64,000 nt of DNA from AWTP1-13 sp036280295 (GTDB lineage: Bacteria > Pseudomonadota > Alphaproteobacteria > Rhizobiales > Hyphomicrobiaceae): the NCBI GenBank assembly GCA_036280295.1, contig DASURA010000070.1:1-64000 (forward strand), in the 5' to 3' direction. The first letter of the stretch is position 1, and every line of letters starts with the position of its first letter. The notes beneath the pieces are model-generated. The model worked only from the letters and a program-made list of their open reading frames with translations, had not been told where the DNA came from and did no database searches. Of the stretch, positions 8,059 through 16,058 are shown one piece after another. The position numbers were made by a program, and so were the translations under genes.

Positions 8059-8812
8059 GGCCGAACGCCGCGTCGCCGCCGAAGCTGCTACGGCTTCCAT
8101 GGCCTGCACGGCCGCGCGCTGCCGTTCGCTGCGGGGGTGAAGATGGCACGCCCCGACCTGGTGGTGATCGCGGTTGGCGGCGACGGCGACGGCTATTCGA
8201 TCGGCGGCAACCACTTCGTCCACGCCTGCCGGCGCAACCTCGACATGCTCTATCTGGTCATGGACAGCCGCGTCTACGGCATGTTGGGCGAGAGCCCGGG
8301 CATGAGCGCCATCAGCGCGGCGATGATACAGGCCGAGACGGCGTAATCGAGCGCCTCCGTCATCCAGACGATAACGGCAAACGCCAAGAGCGCCAGCGAC
8401 CAAGGGCCAGCCTTCGCCGACCACCGAGGCGACTGGGACAGCGATATCGCCCCCGGCGGGCTGGGGCTGCGGCCGCTGGACCCGCTGGCGGTCGCCATCG
8501 CCGCCGGTGCGACCTCCATCGCGCGCGGCTTCTCGGGCCGGCCGCACGAGCTCGCCGACCTGATCGTTGAAGGCATCCGCTGGCCCGGCTTTGCCTTCAT
8601 CGAGGTGCTGAGCCCATGCATCGCGTTCCGGTCCGAGCACTTCGAACGGAAGGAGCGCGTGCGTCCGATCACGCCGCAGCGCATGCCGCGGTCCTTGCCG
8701 ACGACGGCTTCGGTCTGGGGGGCCTCTTCAGGGACCATTGCACCAAAGCGCCGGTGTCGTCGGGTGCAAGTGCGACGCTAGTCGACATCGAGCAGGAATT
8801 CGCCGTCTGCAG
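8059..8812 (+). pseudogene. 2-oxoacid:ferredoxin oxidoreductase beta subunit, broken
   Basis: From about 8085 the sequence reads CYGFHGLHGRALPFAAGVK and VIAVGGDGDGYSIGGNH, the ThDP-binding half of KorB/OFOR beta, ending at VYGM (8283). After a 115-bp foreign insert it resumes with TKGQ at 8399, then, after small frame changes, DPLAVAIAAGATSIARGFSG, the GIRWPGFAFIEVLSPC block and finally VLADDGFGLGGLFR to about 8812. At least two more frameshifts are visible, and the N-terminal CxxC cluster region is missing. An intact enzyme would transfer electrons from a 2-oxoacid to ferredoxin. No alpha or gamma subunit gene lies nearby. Confidence 0.7.
8284..8398 (-). pseudogene. inverted 115-bp DASS symporter piece inside the KorB remnant
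   Basis: Read on the minus strand this segment gives SLALLAFAVIVWMTEALDY and then CIIAALMALMPGLSP, the membrane segments that normally follow the fragment at 7894-8058. It sits exactly between VYGM and TKGQ of the KorB remnant. Both breakpoints are sharp to within a few bases, with GGT/ACC shared by the two genes at 8399-8401. Confidence 0.6.
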
Positions 8813-9256
8813 CCGCTTACAGCCTCGGGGCATCGTCGCACCTTTCTCAAACCGGTGCGGGGGAGACGGGATTGTCCAACCCCCGGGCCTCTGCTGCTGC
8901 AGTGGAGGTGTGCCGCAGCCTCACCGGCTGGCGAAGAGCCCATGAACGTCGTTTAGGTTCGCGCAGCAGGCGGCGCTTTTCCGCTTGGAACGGCGGGTCC
9001 GATGTGATTTGCATCAACGCATCTCCTGAAGGCACAGATCGCGGGCCTGTGTCTCTTCCGTCGGGAGCCAGGCCGATGCGTCGCATTCGTCGTCATCGCG
9101 TCGCAGTCATGGTGGAGCGCGTGAGCCTCTGTGCCGCGTTGGTGATCGTAGTGACCGAGGCGTCGGTGCGGGCGGGGATCGTCGCCTCAGGGGCCGGATT
9201 GCATGACACCACAACAGCACAAGGAGCGATCCGGTCCTCGCCGACCGAGGTCCGAT
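8813..9256. other. gap without a supported gene
   Basis: Short open frames here have no recognisable motif. An imperfect FixK-type box (GTGATTTGCATCAA) is at 9004-9017, about 240 bp before the Mg2+ ATPase start. No IS or terminator structure was seen. Confidence 0.4.
9004..9017. promoter_or_regulatory. imperfect FixK/FNR-type box GTGATTTGCATCAA
   Basis: One mismatch from TTGAT-N4-ATCAA. It lies 239 bp before the likely start of the downstream P-type ATPase gene, farther than the other boxes, so its function is uncertain. Confidence 0.4.
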
Positions 9257-11827
9257 ATGGCTACGGAGGTGCTGGCGCTCAGCCGACTCGAACCCGAGCC
9301 GTCGTGTACACACCTTGGATCGACCCTGGGCGGCCTTACGGATGAAGAGGCAGCGCGGCGGCTCAAGGTTTACGGACCCAACCTGGTCACGCGGGAAAAG
9401 AAACCGACCATCCTCCAGGAGCTCTGGGGCCGCGCCAGGAATCCGCTGAATGCGCTTCTGCTCACCTTGGCGACGGTCTCCGCGTTCCTGGGTGACGTGA
9501 GAGCGGCCGTCGTCATCGCCGTCATGGTCGTCCTCTCGGTTGCAACCTCGTTCGTCCAGGAGCATCGCTCGAACGAAGCGGCGGCGCGCCTGCGTTCCAT
9601 GGTGCGGACCACGGCCGCCGTCAAGCGGCGCACTGGCGACGCGCCCGGCGCCTTCTCGGAGGTGCCGATCGAGACGCTGGTGCCCGGCGATATCGTCCGC
9701 CTGTCCGCCGGCGACATGATCCCCGCGGATTTGCGCCTGCTCGAGACCAAGGACTTGTTCATCAATCAGTCCGCGCTCACCGGCGAGGCGATGCCGGTCG
9801 AGAAATTCGCCCATGCTTGCGAGCCCCACGTGGACGGTCCCTTCGACCTCCACAACATGTGCTTCATGGGCGCCAACGTGGTCAGCGGCTATGCCATGGG
9901 CGTCGTGGTGCGTACGGGCGGGCGCACCTTCTTCGGGCAGCTGGCCGATGAGATCGCGGGCCGGCGGATGCCGACCGCCTTCGACAAGGGCGTCGACCGC
10001 TTCACCTGGCTCATGATCAAGGTTATTTTGGTCATGGTGCCCGCCGTGTTCCTCATCAACGGCATCACCAAGCACGACTGGCTGGAGGCCCTGCTGTTCG
10101 CAGTGGCCGTGGCGGTCGGCCTCACGCCCGAGATGCTGCCGATGATCGTCACGGTCAATCTGGCCAAGGGGGCGATCGCCATGGCGCGGGAGAGGGTGAT
10201 CGTCAAACGGCTCAATGCGATCCAGAACTTCGGCGCCATGAGCATTCTTTGCGCCGACAAGACCGGCACGCTGACGCAGGATCGGATCATCCTGAAGCGG
10301 CACCTCGACATCCGAGGCGAAGAGTCGGCGCGCGTCCTCCAGTACGCTTATCTCAACAGCCATTTCCAGTCGGGGCTGAAGAACCTGCTCGACGTCGCCG
10401 TGCTCCAGCACGTGGAAATTCACAAGGTTCTCGGCATCGACGAGGGATTCGCCAAAGTCGACGAAATCCCGTTCGATTTCGCCCGCCGCCGCCTCTCCGT
10501 CGTGGTCTCGGATCATGAGGGCCGGCACGTCCTGATCTGCAAAGGTGCCGTTGAGGAGATCTTCGCGGTGTGCAAGCACTACGAGATCGACGGACAACGA
10601 GGCGCCCTGGACGAGAGCCATTTCGCTGCCGCCAGGGAAGAGACGGTGGCGCTCAATTCCGACGGGTTCCGGGTCGTGGCGGTCGCCTACAAGGAGCTGG
10701 GCAATCCCAATGCAGCGTACTCGGTCGCCGACGAATGCGACCTGACGCTGCTCGGCTACATCGCTTTCCTGGATCCGCCGAAGGAAAGCGCCGGGGCCGC
10801 CATTGCCGGGCTCGCCCAGAAGGGCGTCACGGTCAAGATCCTGACCGGGGACAACGAGGTCGTGACCCGCAAAGTCTGCCGCGATGTCGGTCTAAACGCG
10901 GGCGAGATCGTGCTCGGCGCGCGCGTCGCGGCCATGAATGACGACGAGCTCGCTGAAGCCGCCGAGCGCAGCACGGTGTTCGCAAAGCTGACGCCGGCGC
11001 AGAAGGAGCGCATTGTCGGTGCCCTGCACCGCAAGGGCCACGTCGTCGGTTTCCTTGGCGACGGCATCAACGACAGCCCGGCGCTGAAGGCGGCTGACGT
11101 GGGCATATCGGTGGACTCGGCCGTCGACATCGCCCGGGAGTCGGCCGACATAATCCTCCTGGAGAAGAGCCTGATGGTGCTGCAGGAGGGGGTGATCGAG
11201 GGACGCAAGATCTTCGGCAACATCACCAAGTACATCAAGATGGGCGCGAGCTCGAACTTCGGCAACATGTTCAGCGTGGTCGGCGCCAGCCTGTTCTTGC
11301 CGTTCCTGCCGATGGCGCCGATTCAGGTGCTCACCAACAACCTTCTCTATGATTTCTCGCAGACGGCCATCCCTACCGACAACGTGGACGAGGATTACAT
11401 CGCCGCGCCCCGGCGCTGGGACATCGACAACATCTTCAAATTCATGGTGTGCATCGGGCCCATCAGCTCCATCTTCGACTATGTCACCTACGGTATGATG
11501 CTGTGGGTGTTCCATGCCTGGGGCAACCCGCCGCTGTTCCAGACCGGCTGGTTCGTCGAGTCGCTGCTCACGCAGACCCTGATCATTCACATCATCCGCA
11601 CGGCCAAGGTGCCCTTCATCGAGAGCCGGGCCAGTGCTGCCCTGATGACCACAAGCCTCATCATCTGCTGTGTCGGGATCGCGCTGCCCTACACGCCCGT
11701 CGGCGCCGCGCTGGGGTTCATACCACTGCCCACCCTCTACTGGCCGCTGGTCGGCGCCATCCTCGTCGCGTACGCAATATTGACCCACGTCGTGAAGGTC
11801 CGGTTCGTACGCCGCTGGGGCGTGTGA
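9257..11827 (+). CDS. mgtA: magnesium-transporting P-type ATPase (MgtA/MgtB type)
   Basis: 856 aa, the normal length of P3B ATPases. The actuator loop LTGEAMPVEKF starts near residue 174, the phosphorylation motif DKTGTLT at Asp334, and the hinge GDGINDSPALKAADVGISV at 601. Typical for MgtA/MgtB are GLTPEMLPMIV before the phosphorylation site, LNSHFQSGLKNLLD after it, and the C-terminal LTNNLLYDFSQTAIPTDNVD. It imports Mg2+ across the inner membrane. The ATG at 9257 has GAGGT 5 nt upstream and is preferred; an in-frame ATG at 9203 would add 18 residues. It is intact although its surroundings are decayed. Mg2+ transporters often travel with USP and Hsp20 genes in low-oxygen gene sets. Confidence 0.92.
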   Translation: MATEVLALSRLEPEPSCTHLGSTLGGLTDEEAARRLKVYGPNLVTREKKPTILQELWGRARNPLNALLLTLATVSAFLGDVRAAVVIAVMVVLSVATSFVQEHRSNEAAARLRSMVRTTAAVKRRTGDAPGAFSEVPIETLVPGDIVRLSAGDMIPADLRLLETKDLFINQSALTGEAMPVEKFAHACEPHVDGPFDLHNMCFMGANVVSGYAMGVVVRTGGRTFFGQLADEIAGRRMPTAFDKGVDRFTWLMIKVILVMVPAVFLINGITKHDWLEALLFAVAVAVGLTPEMLPMIVTVNLAKGAIAMARERVIVKRLNAIQNFGAMSILCADKTGTLTQDRIILKRHLDIRGEESARVLQYAYLNSHFQSGLKNLLDVAVLQHVEIHKVLGIDEGFAKVDEIPFDFARRRLSVVVSDHEGRHVLICKGAVEEIFAVCKHYEIDGQRGALDESHFAAAREETVALNSDGFRVVAVAYKELGNPNAAYSVADECDLTLLGYIAFLDPPKESAGAAIAGLAQKGVTVKILTGDNEVVTRKVCRDVGLNAGEIVLGARVAAMNDDELAEAAERSTVFAKLTPAQKERIVGALHRKGHVVGFLGDGINDSPALKAADVGISVDSAVDIARESADIILLEKSLMVLQEGVIEGRKIFGNITKYIKMGASSNFGNMFSVVGASLFLPFLPMAPIQVLTNNLLYDFSQTAIPTDNVDEDYIAAPRRWDIDNIFKFMVCIGPISSIFDYVTYGMMLWVFHAWGNPPLFQTGWFVESLLTQTLIIHIIRTAKVPFIESRASAALMTTSLIICCVGIALPYTPVGAALGFIPLPTLYWPLVGAILVAYAILTHVVKVRFVRRWGV

Positions 11828-12056
11828 GGCTTGTGGCGACGCTGCCGAGCGCGCCCGTTGCAACGGCCAAGTGCCGCCGCCTGGCCCCGCGTTGCGACGC
11901 GTGGCACGCCTCACGCCGCCGGGGGCGAATTCGACGCGTAGCCATCGGTCCGCGAGCGACAGCGGCAAGTTCCTGAGTGATCTGGATGACCTCGATCAGC
12001 ACCAAGCGCAGGACCGCGGTCGAGTGCGCCAATGCGAGAGGTCAGTCATGCTCTCG

Positions 12057-12503
12057 CTAGCGACAGACGAGCACCGGCACGGGACTCAGAGTCACGACCC
12101 TATTGGCCTGGCTGCCGATAAGAGCGGCCGCGAGTCCGCGCCGGCCGTGGGCGGCGATCACGATCAGGTCGCACGTCTGCTCTCGGGCGGTCTCGATGAT
12201 GCCCTCCGCCGGATGCCGGCCTTTCACATGTATGGTCGTGCACGCGACACCCAGCTTCTTCGCTTTCTCGCCGACGGACCACAGGATACGATTAGCGGCA
12301 GCGGCCATGCGCTCCTCATACCCGGCGACCGGGTTGCACACCTGCTTTTGTGCAAGTGCGGCTCTGGACAGCGCATCCCATGATTCAGTGACCGTGACAG
12401 CAGTCGCCTTGACACCCAGGGCTTTGGCAAGGCTGAGGCCCTGATCGATAGCCCTGTCGGCCAGCTGCGATCCGTCGGTGGCAATCAGAACATTCTTGAA
12501 CAT
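12057..12503 (-). CDS. universal stress protein (UspA domain)
   Basis: 148 aa, one Usp domain. It starts MFKNVLIATDGSQLAD (nucleotide-binding first strand) and ends with the ATP-binding signature AAHGRRG...IGSQANRVV and PVPVLVCR. The ATG at 12503 has GGAGATC just upstream; a longer in-frame start at 12752 would cross two FixK-type boxes and is rejected. A box at 12568-12581 lies 64 bp upstream. It is about 75% like the Usp at 20989-21435 by eye, so the two are probably recent paralogues. The exact role is unknown; such proteins aid survival under oxygen or energy limitation. Confidence 0.9.
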   Translation of the reverse strand: MFKNVLIATDGSQLADRAIDQGLSLAKALGVKATAVTVTESWDALSRAALAQKQVCNPVAGYEERMAAAANRILWSVGEKAKKLGVACTTIHVKGRHPAEGIIETAREQTCDLIVIAAHGRRGLAAALIGSQANRVVTLSPVPVLVCR

Positions 12504-12567
12504 GGCGATCTCCGGCCTTCTGAGGACGGGAACGTTGTCGAATGGCGTTGAAGATGCGCGTGCCGCC

Positions 12568-12581
12568 TTGACCTGCGTCAA
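12568..12581. promoter_or_regulatory. FixK/FNR-type box TTGACCTGCGTCAA
   Basis: 64 bp upstream of the minus-strand Usp start at 12503, a position fitting activation from about -41 with a short leader. The facing Hsp20 gene has its own box. Confidence 0.78.
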
Positions 12582-12632
12582 ATTGAGAATGCCGGCCTGA
12601 AATTCGCCGAACGGTGTTCCGATCGATCGCGG

Positions 12633-12646
12633 TTGACCTTGATCAA
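12633..12646. promoter_or_regulatory. FixK/FNR-type box TTGACCTTGATCAA
   Basis: 51 bp upstream of the plus-strand Hsp20 start at 12698. With the box at 12568 it forms a divergent pair of operators 51 bp apart. Confidence 0.78.
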
Positions 12647-12697
12647 GGCGGGATGCCGCGCCATGGCGATGCTCACGCTTGCACAATGGAGGTTGCG

Positions 12698-13126
12698 ATG
12701 GTCGAGAGGTCACATACCGCTGGATGGCTCCCTCCAGGATACGCCCAGGCATACGCGGCCCCGGGGAAGATGTCCGAGAATGTCGGCGACTGGTTTGCTC
12801 CGAAAGCCGACGCCGGAGTGAGCGAGGATGGCTATGAGATTACGGTGGAGTTGCCGGGCGTGGCCCCGGAGGACATTCAATTGCAGGTCCGGGACGGCGC
12901 GATAACGCTTCAGGGTGAGAAGCACGTCGGCCGCGAAGAAGGCGGCTGGACCTACTTCTTCTCCGAGCGCGAGTTTGGCGCATTCCAGAGATCATTCCGC
13001 CTGCCACCTGACGCCGCGGGCGATCGGATCGACGCCGTATTCAGGAACGGCATTCTCATCGTGCGCATTCCGAAGGTCCATGCCGCGGCCTCCGACAGCC
13101 GGCGCGTGGCGATACGGACGGAATAG
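12698..13126 (+). CDS. Hsp20 / alpha-crystallin small heat shock protein
   Basis: 142 aa. The alpha-crystallin domain spans roughly residues 40-130, with VELPGVAPEDIQLQVRDGAI, LQGEKH, EREFGAFQRSFRLP and the closing NGILIVRIPK. The ATG at 12698 follows GGAGGTTGCG, a strong ribosome site; earlier in-frame ATGs would overlap the FixK-type box. Small heat shock proteins hold unfolding proteins in the cytoplasm. It is followed after 37 bp by a Usp gene on the same strand, likely an operon. Control by low oxygen rather than by heat is inferred from the box; no ROSE-like thermometer or CIRCE element was seen. Confidence 0.92.
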   Translation: MVERSHTAGWLPPGYAQAYAAPGKMSENVGDWFAPKADAGVSEDGYEITVELPGVAPEDIQLQVRDGAITLQGEKHVGREEGGWTYFFSEREFGAFQRSFRLPPDAAGDRIDAVFRNGILIVRIPKVHAAASDSRRVAIRTE

Positions 13127-13163
13127 ACCCGCAGCGGCTTTGTACGACTTCCGGGAGCCCCCA

Positions 13164-13598
13164 GTGTATAAGCACATCCTCGTCGCCACAGATGGATCAG
13201 AATTGTCGGGGCGTGCCGTCACGACCGGCCTCGCGCTGGCCAAGCAGCTCAAGGCGAAACTTACCACGCTCACCGCAACCGAGCCCTGGTCGGCCATGGT
13301 GATGGGTGAGGCGGCGCTGATGTTCCCGATCAAAGAGTACGAGAAGGCAGCGGCCGAGCACGCCGAACGCATTCTTGCTGGCGTGCGCGAGGCGGCCAAG
13401 GCTGCCGGGGTCGAATGTGAGACCATTCACATCTCCGACTTCCCCGCCGAGGCGATCGTGGAGACTGCGACGGCCAAAGGCTGCGACCTGATCGTGATGG
13501 CCTCGCATGGACGCCGCGGCCTGTCCAGATTCATTCTCGGCAGCCAGGCTATGCGCGTTCTTGCCCTGGCTACGATGCCGGTGCTGGTCTGCCGCTAG
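13164..13598 (+). CDS. universal stress protein (UspA domain)
   Basis: 144 aa. It starts at GTG 13164 (YKHILVATDGSELSGRA), with GGGAG 6-7 nt upstream. It ends ASHGRRG...LGSQAMRVL followed by PVLVCR, the ATP-binding type of Usp. It lies 37 bp after the Hsp20 gene and probably shares its promoter. An ATG start is not available near the conserved first strand, so GTG is the best choice. Function within the Usp family cannot be refined. Confidence 0.88.
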   Translation: MYKHILVATDGSELSGRAVTTGLALAKQLKAKLTTLTATEPWSAMVMGEAALMFPIKEYEKAAAEHAERILAGVREAAKAAGVECETIHISDFPAEAIVETATAKGCDLIVMASHGRRGLSRFILGSQAMRVLALATMPVLVCR

Positions 13599-13602
13599 TC
13601 GT

Positions 13603-14640
13603 CTACGCCTCAACGATGACCTTGAGCGCTCGCGTGTCCGCTGCCCGCCCGAACGTGTCATAGGCGTCTAGGATCTGCGAGAGCCGGAAGCGGTGCGTGA
13701 TCAGGAGCTTCGGATCGATCCTCCCCGACCGCACGGTGTTGAGCAACATCGGCGTGGTGACGGTATCGACAAGGCGCGTGGTGATCGTAATATTGCGAGA
13801 CCACAGGCTCTCCAGATGCAAATCGACCTTGGTTCCGTGCACGCCGACGTTGGCAATGACCCCGCCGGGTGCGATCAGCTCCTGGCATAGGAGGAACGTC
13901 GCCGGCACGCCAACCGCCTCGATGGCGGCATCGACGCCGCGCCCGCCAGTTAAGGCGTTGATCCTCTCCGCCGCCTTGCCGTCCGCGCTGTTGATCGCGT
14001 GCGTGGCACCGAAGCGACGCGCCACCTCCAGGCGATTGTCATCGAGGTCGATCACGACGATCTCGGCCGGCGCATAGAACTGTGCCGTCAGCAGCGCCGC
14101 CAACCCGATAGGGCCTGCGCCGACGATGGCCACCGTCGATCCCGGGGCCACCTTGCCGTTGAGGACGCCACACTCGAAGCCGGTCGGCAGGATGTCGCTC
14201 AGCATCACCAGTGCCTCCTCGTCGACACCCTCAGGGATGCGATAGAGGCTGGTGTCGGCATGCGGCGTGCGCACGTACTCGGCCTGAGTACCGTCGATCT
14301 CGTTGCCGAGGATCCAGCCGCCGGTGGTGCAATGGGAGTACATGCTGCGGCGGCAATAGTCGCACTTGCCGCACGCGGAGATGCAGGAGATGAGCACTCG
14401 GTCGCCCGGCCTGAAGGCTGTGACGCCCGCCCCGATCGAATCGATCACGCCGACGCCCTCGTGGCCGAGGATGCGCCCTGGCTTGCAGGTGGCTACGTCG
14501 CCTTTGAGGATGTGCAGGTCGGTGCCGCAGATCGTGGTCTTGGCGATCTTGACGATGGCGTCGCCCGGCGCCTGCAGCTTCGGTTTGGGACGGTCCTCGA
14601 GCGCCTTGCTGCCCGGCCCAGTGTAGACGAGTGCTTTCAT
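13603..14640 (-). CDS. zinc-dependent alcohol dehydrogenase (MDR family)
   Basis: 345 aa. The catalytic zinc ligands Cys38 (TTICGTD) and His60/Glu61 (GHEGVG) are present. The structural-zinc lobe has four cysteines (ISACGKCDYCRRSMYSHC, about 86-104), and the NAD-binding motif VGAGPIGLAAL is near 173. It is closest in pattern to threonine dehydrogenase-like or alpha-proteobacterial Adh enzymes that act on short alcohols or aldehydes under fermentative conditions. The end meets the Usp gene tail to tail with a 4-bp gap. No box is seen directly upstream. Substrate and cofactor preference are not certain. Confidence 0.87.
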   Translation of the reverse strand: MKALVYTGPGSKALEDRPKPKLQAPGDAIVKIAKTTICGTDLHILKGDVATCKPGRILGHEGVGVIDSIGAGVTAFRPGDRVLISCISACGKCDYCRRSMYSHCTTGGWILGNEIDGTQAEYVRTPHADTSLYRIPEGVDEEALVMLSDILPTGFECGVLNGKVAPGSTVAIVGAGPIGLAALLTAQFYAPAEIVVIDLDDNRLEVARRFGATHAINSADGKAAERINALTGGRGVDAAIEAVGVPATFLLCQELIAPGGVIANVGVHGTKVDLHLESLWSRNITITTRLVDTVTTPMLLNTVRSGRIDPKLLITHRFRLSQILDAYDTFGRAADTRALKVIVEA

Positions 14641-14752
14641 GGCGTTCTCCGGTGCACCGTCTTACCTCCCGTTCTCGAGCGTCTTCTGAACTCCCGGCAT
14701 TCTTCCCGCGTTGATCTCCCTCAATCGCGCGGGTTTCCCTTCCAGACGGCGG

Positions 14753-15965
14753 TTATTGCCGTCGGTCGCCTCTGAATTGTGTCGGGCTCTGCGGGCTTCG
14801 ACGCGAGGGCGTGAGGATCCAGCCAAGAGCGAGCACGGCCGCCCGTCCGAGCAACATTGCGGACAGACTCGTTGCGAGAACGATGACCCAAGCTCTCAGG
14901 TCAGCGGGTGTGAGCCTGAGCACCTCGGCCAGTGGCGGCAGATAGCAGGCGATGCCGATCAGGACGAGGTAGAGAAGCGCCGCGCCCCAGACATAGGGGT
15001 TGCGCGTCACATGGCGGCAAGCGTGGCAACCGTCATGGTGAGACCCTGCGCGACGATCAATGCCCACAGCGGTCCGGTGACGATCGGCTCCCTGGGGTCG
15101 CGCGGCGAGCGATGCATGACATCGCTGCCGCCCTCGGTCATGGCGAGCGCAAAGGCTGGGAACACATCCGTCACATTGAGGAACAGGATCTGCAGGGGCA
15201 GGAGCGGCAGCGGCAGGCCGGCTGCGACCGCGATGCTCACCACCATCACCTCGCCCAGATTGCAGGCAATCAGGTAAAGCACGAACCGGCGGATGTTGGC
15301 GAAGATCACCCGGCCTTCGCGGATGGCGGCAACGATGGTGTACGACCTCGCCTGCCTGATATGCCGACACCAGGGCGAGCTTCTGGGCCGGGCTAACCCT
15401 GGCGAGCACATCGGCGTTGCGGATCTCGGCGGCGGCGAGCTTGCCGCCGCGGGCAAGGGCACTGCCTTCGACCACCTGCGGCTCGCTGCCAAGCGAGACG
15501 ACCTGGCGATGCTGGCGGCGGTCACGGCATGGTCGCCGGTCACCATTACGACGCGGATGCCGGCGCCCTGGCAGGCGGCAATCGCCGCCCCGATATCGCG
15601 GCGCGGCGGATCGTGCAGGCCGACGAGGCCGAGCAGCGTCAGGTCCGCGCGGTAACGGATGGCCGGCGTCGGCGCTGCGCCTTCGGCGACCGCGAGCACG
15701 CGCAGACCTTGGCGGCCCAGCTCCTCGACCTTGGCCTGGAGCCGCTCGCGCCCCTGCTGATCGAGGGGCATGTCGCCGTTCGGGCCGGCATATCGTGCGG
15801 CATGCGGGAGGATCGCCTCGGGAGCGCCCTTCGCGGCCAAGAGGAAAGCACCGCCGATCGCGCGGGGCTCACCCGTGCGCAGCTGCTCCGCGACTACCCC
15901 GAGATTGCGCGCCAGCCGTTCGACAGCGAACGAATGTGACCAGGCATTGATATCGCTCAACGACG
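14753..15965 (-). pseudogene. cation P-type ATPase C-terminal half, deleted and frameshifted
   Basis: From 15965 downward the minus strand encodes NAWSHSFAVERLARNLGVV, LLAAKGAPEAILPHAARY, LTLLGLVGLHDPPR and VVMVTGDHAVTAA, the nucleotide-binding part of a P2-type ATPase. The frame shifts near 15480 to ADVLARVSPAQKLALVSAYQ, and then the sequence jumps to IVAAIREGRVIFANIRRFV. The GDGVNDAPALK hinge that should stand between them is deleted. The last membrane helices run to 14753 after another shift. The first half, including DKTGT, is missing. It cannot make a working pump. The FixK-type box at 15985 lies just before its broken end. Confidence 0.75.
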
Positions 15966-15984
15966 CACTGGCCTGCTGGGCCGA

Positions 15985-15998
15985 TTGACCGTGGTCAA
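15985..15998. promoter_or_regulatory. FixK/FNR-type box TTGACCGTGGTCAA
   Basis: 60 bp upstream of the preferred phaC start at 16059. On the other side it touches the broken end of a P-type ATPase remnant. Confidence 0.75.
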
Positions 15999-16058
15999 CG
16001 CTCGAGGGCACGCCGGATGCGAAGCAAATTCCTTCGTGAGAACGACAGCGAGACCGGG

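Noticed and set aside
7876..8346. An apparent fusion protein with a membrane helix followed by a ThDP-binding domain
   Set aside because: The join is between fragments of two unrelated genes (DASS symporter and KorB), with an inverted symporter piece at the end; it is a mosaic of pseudogenes and not a new fusion.
9107..10621. A 504-codon open frame on the minus strand rich in His, Asp and Glu
   Set aside because: Antisense to the Mg2+ ATPase with its DKTGTLT and GDGIND motifs. The composition is that of a shadow frame.
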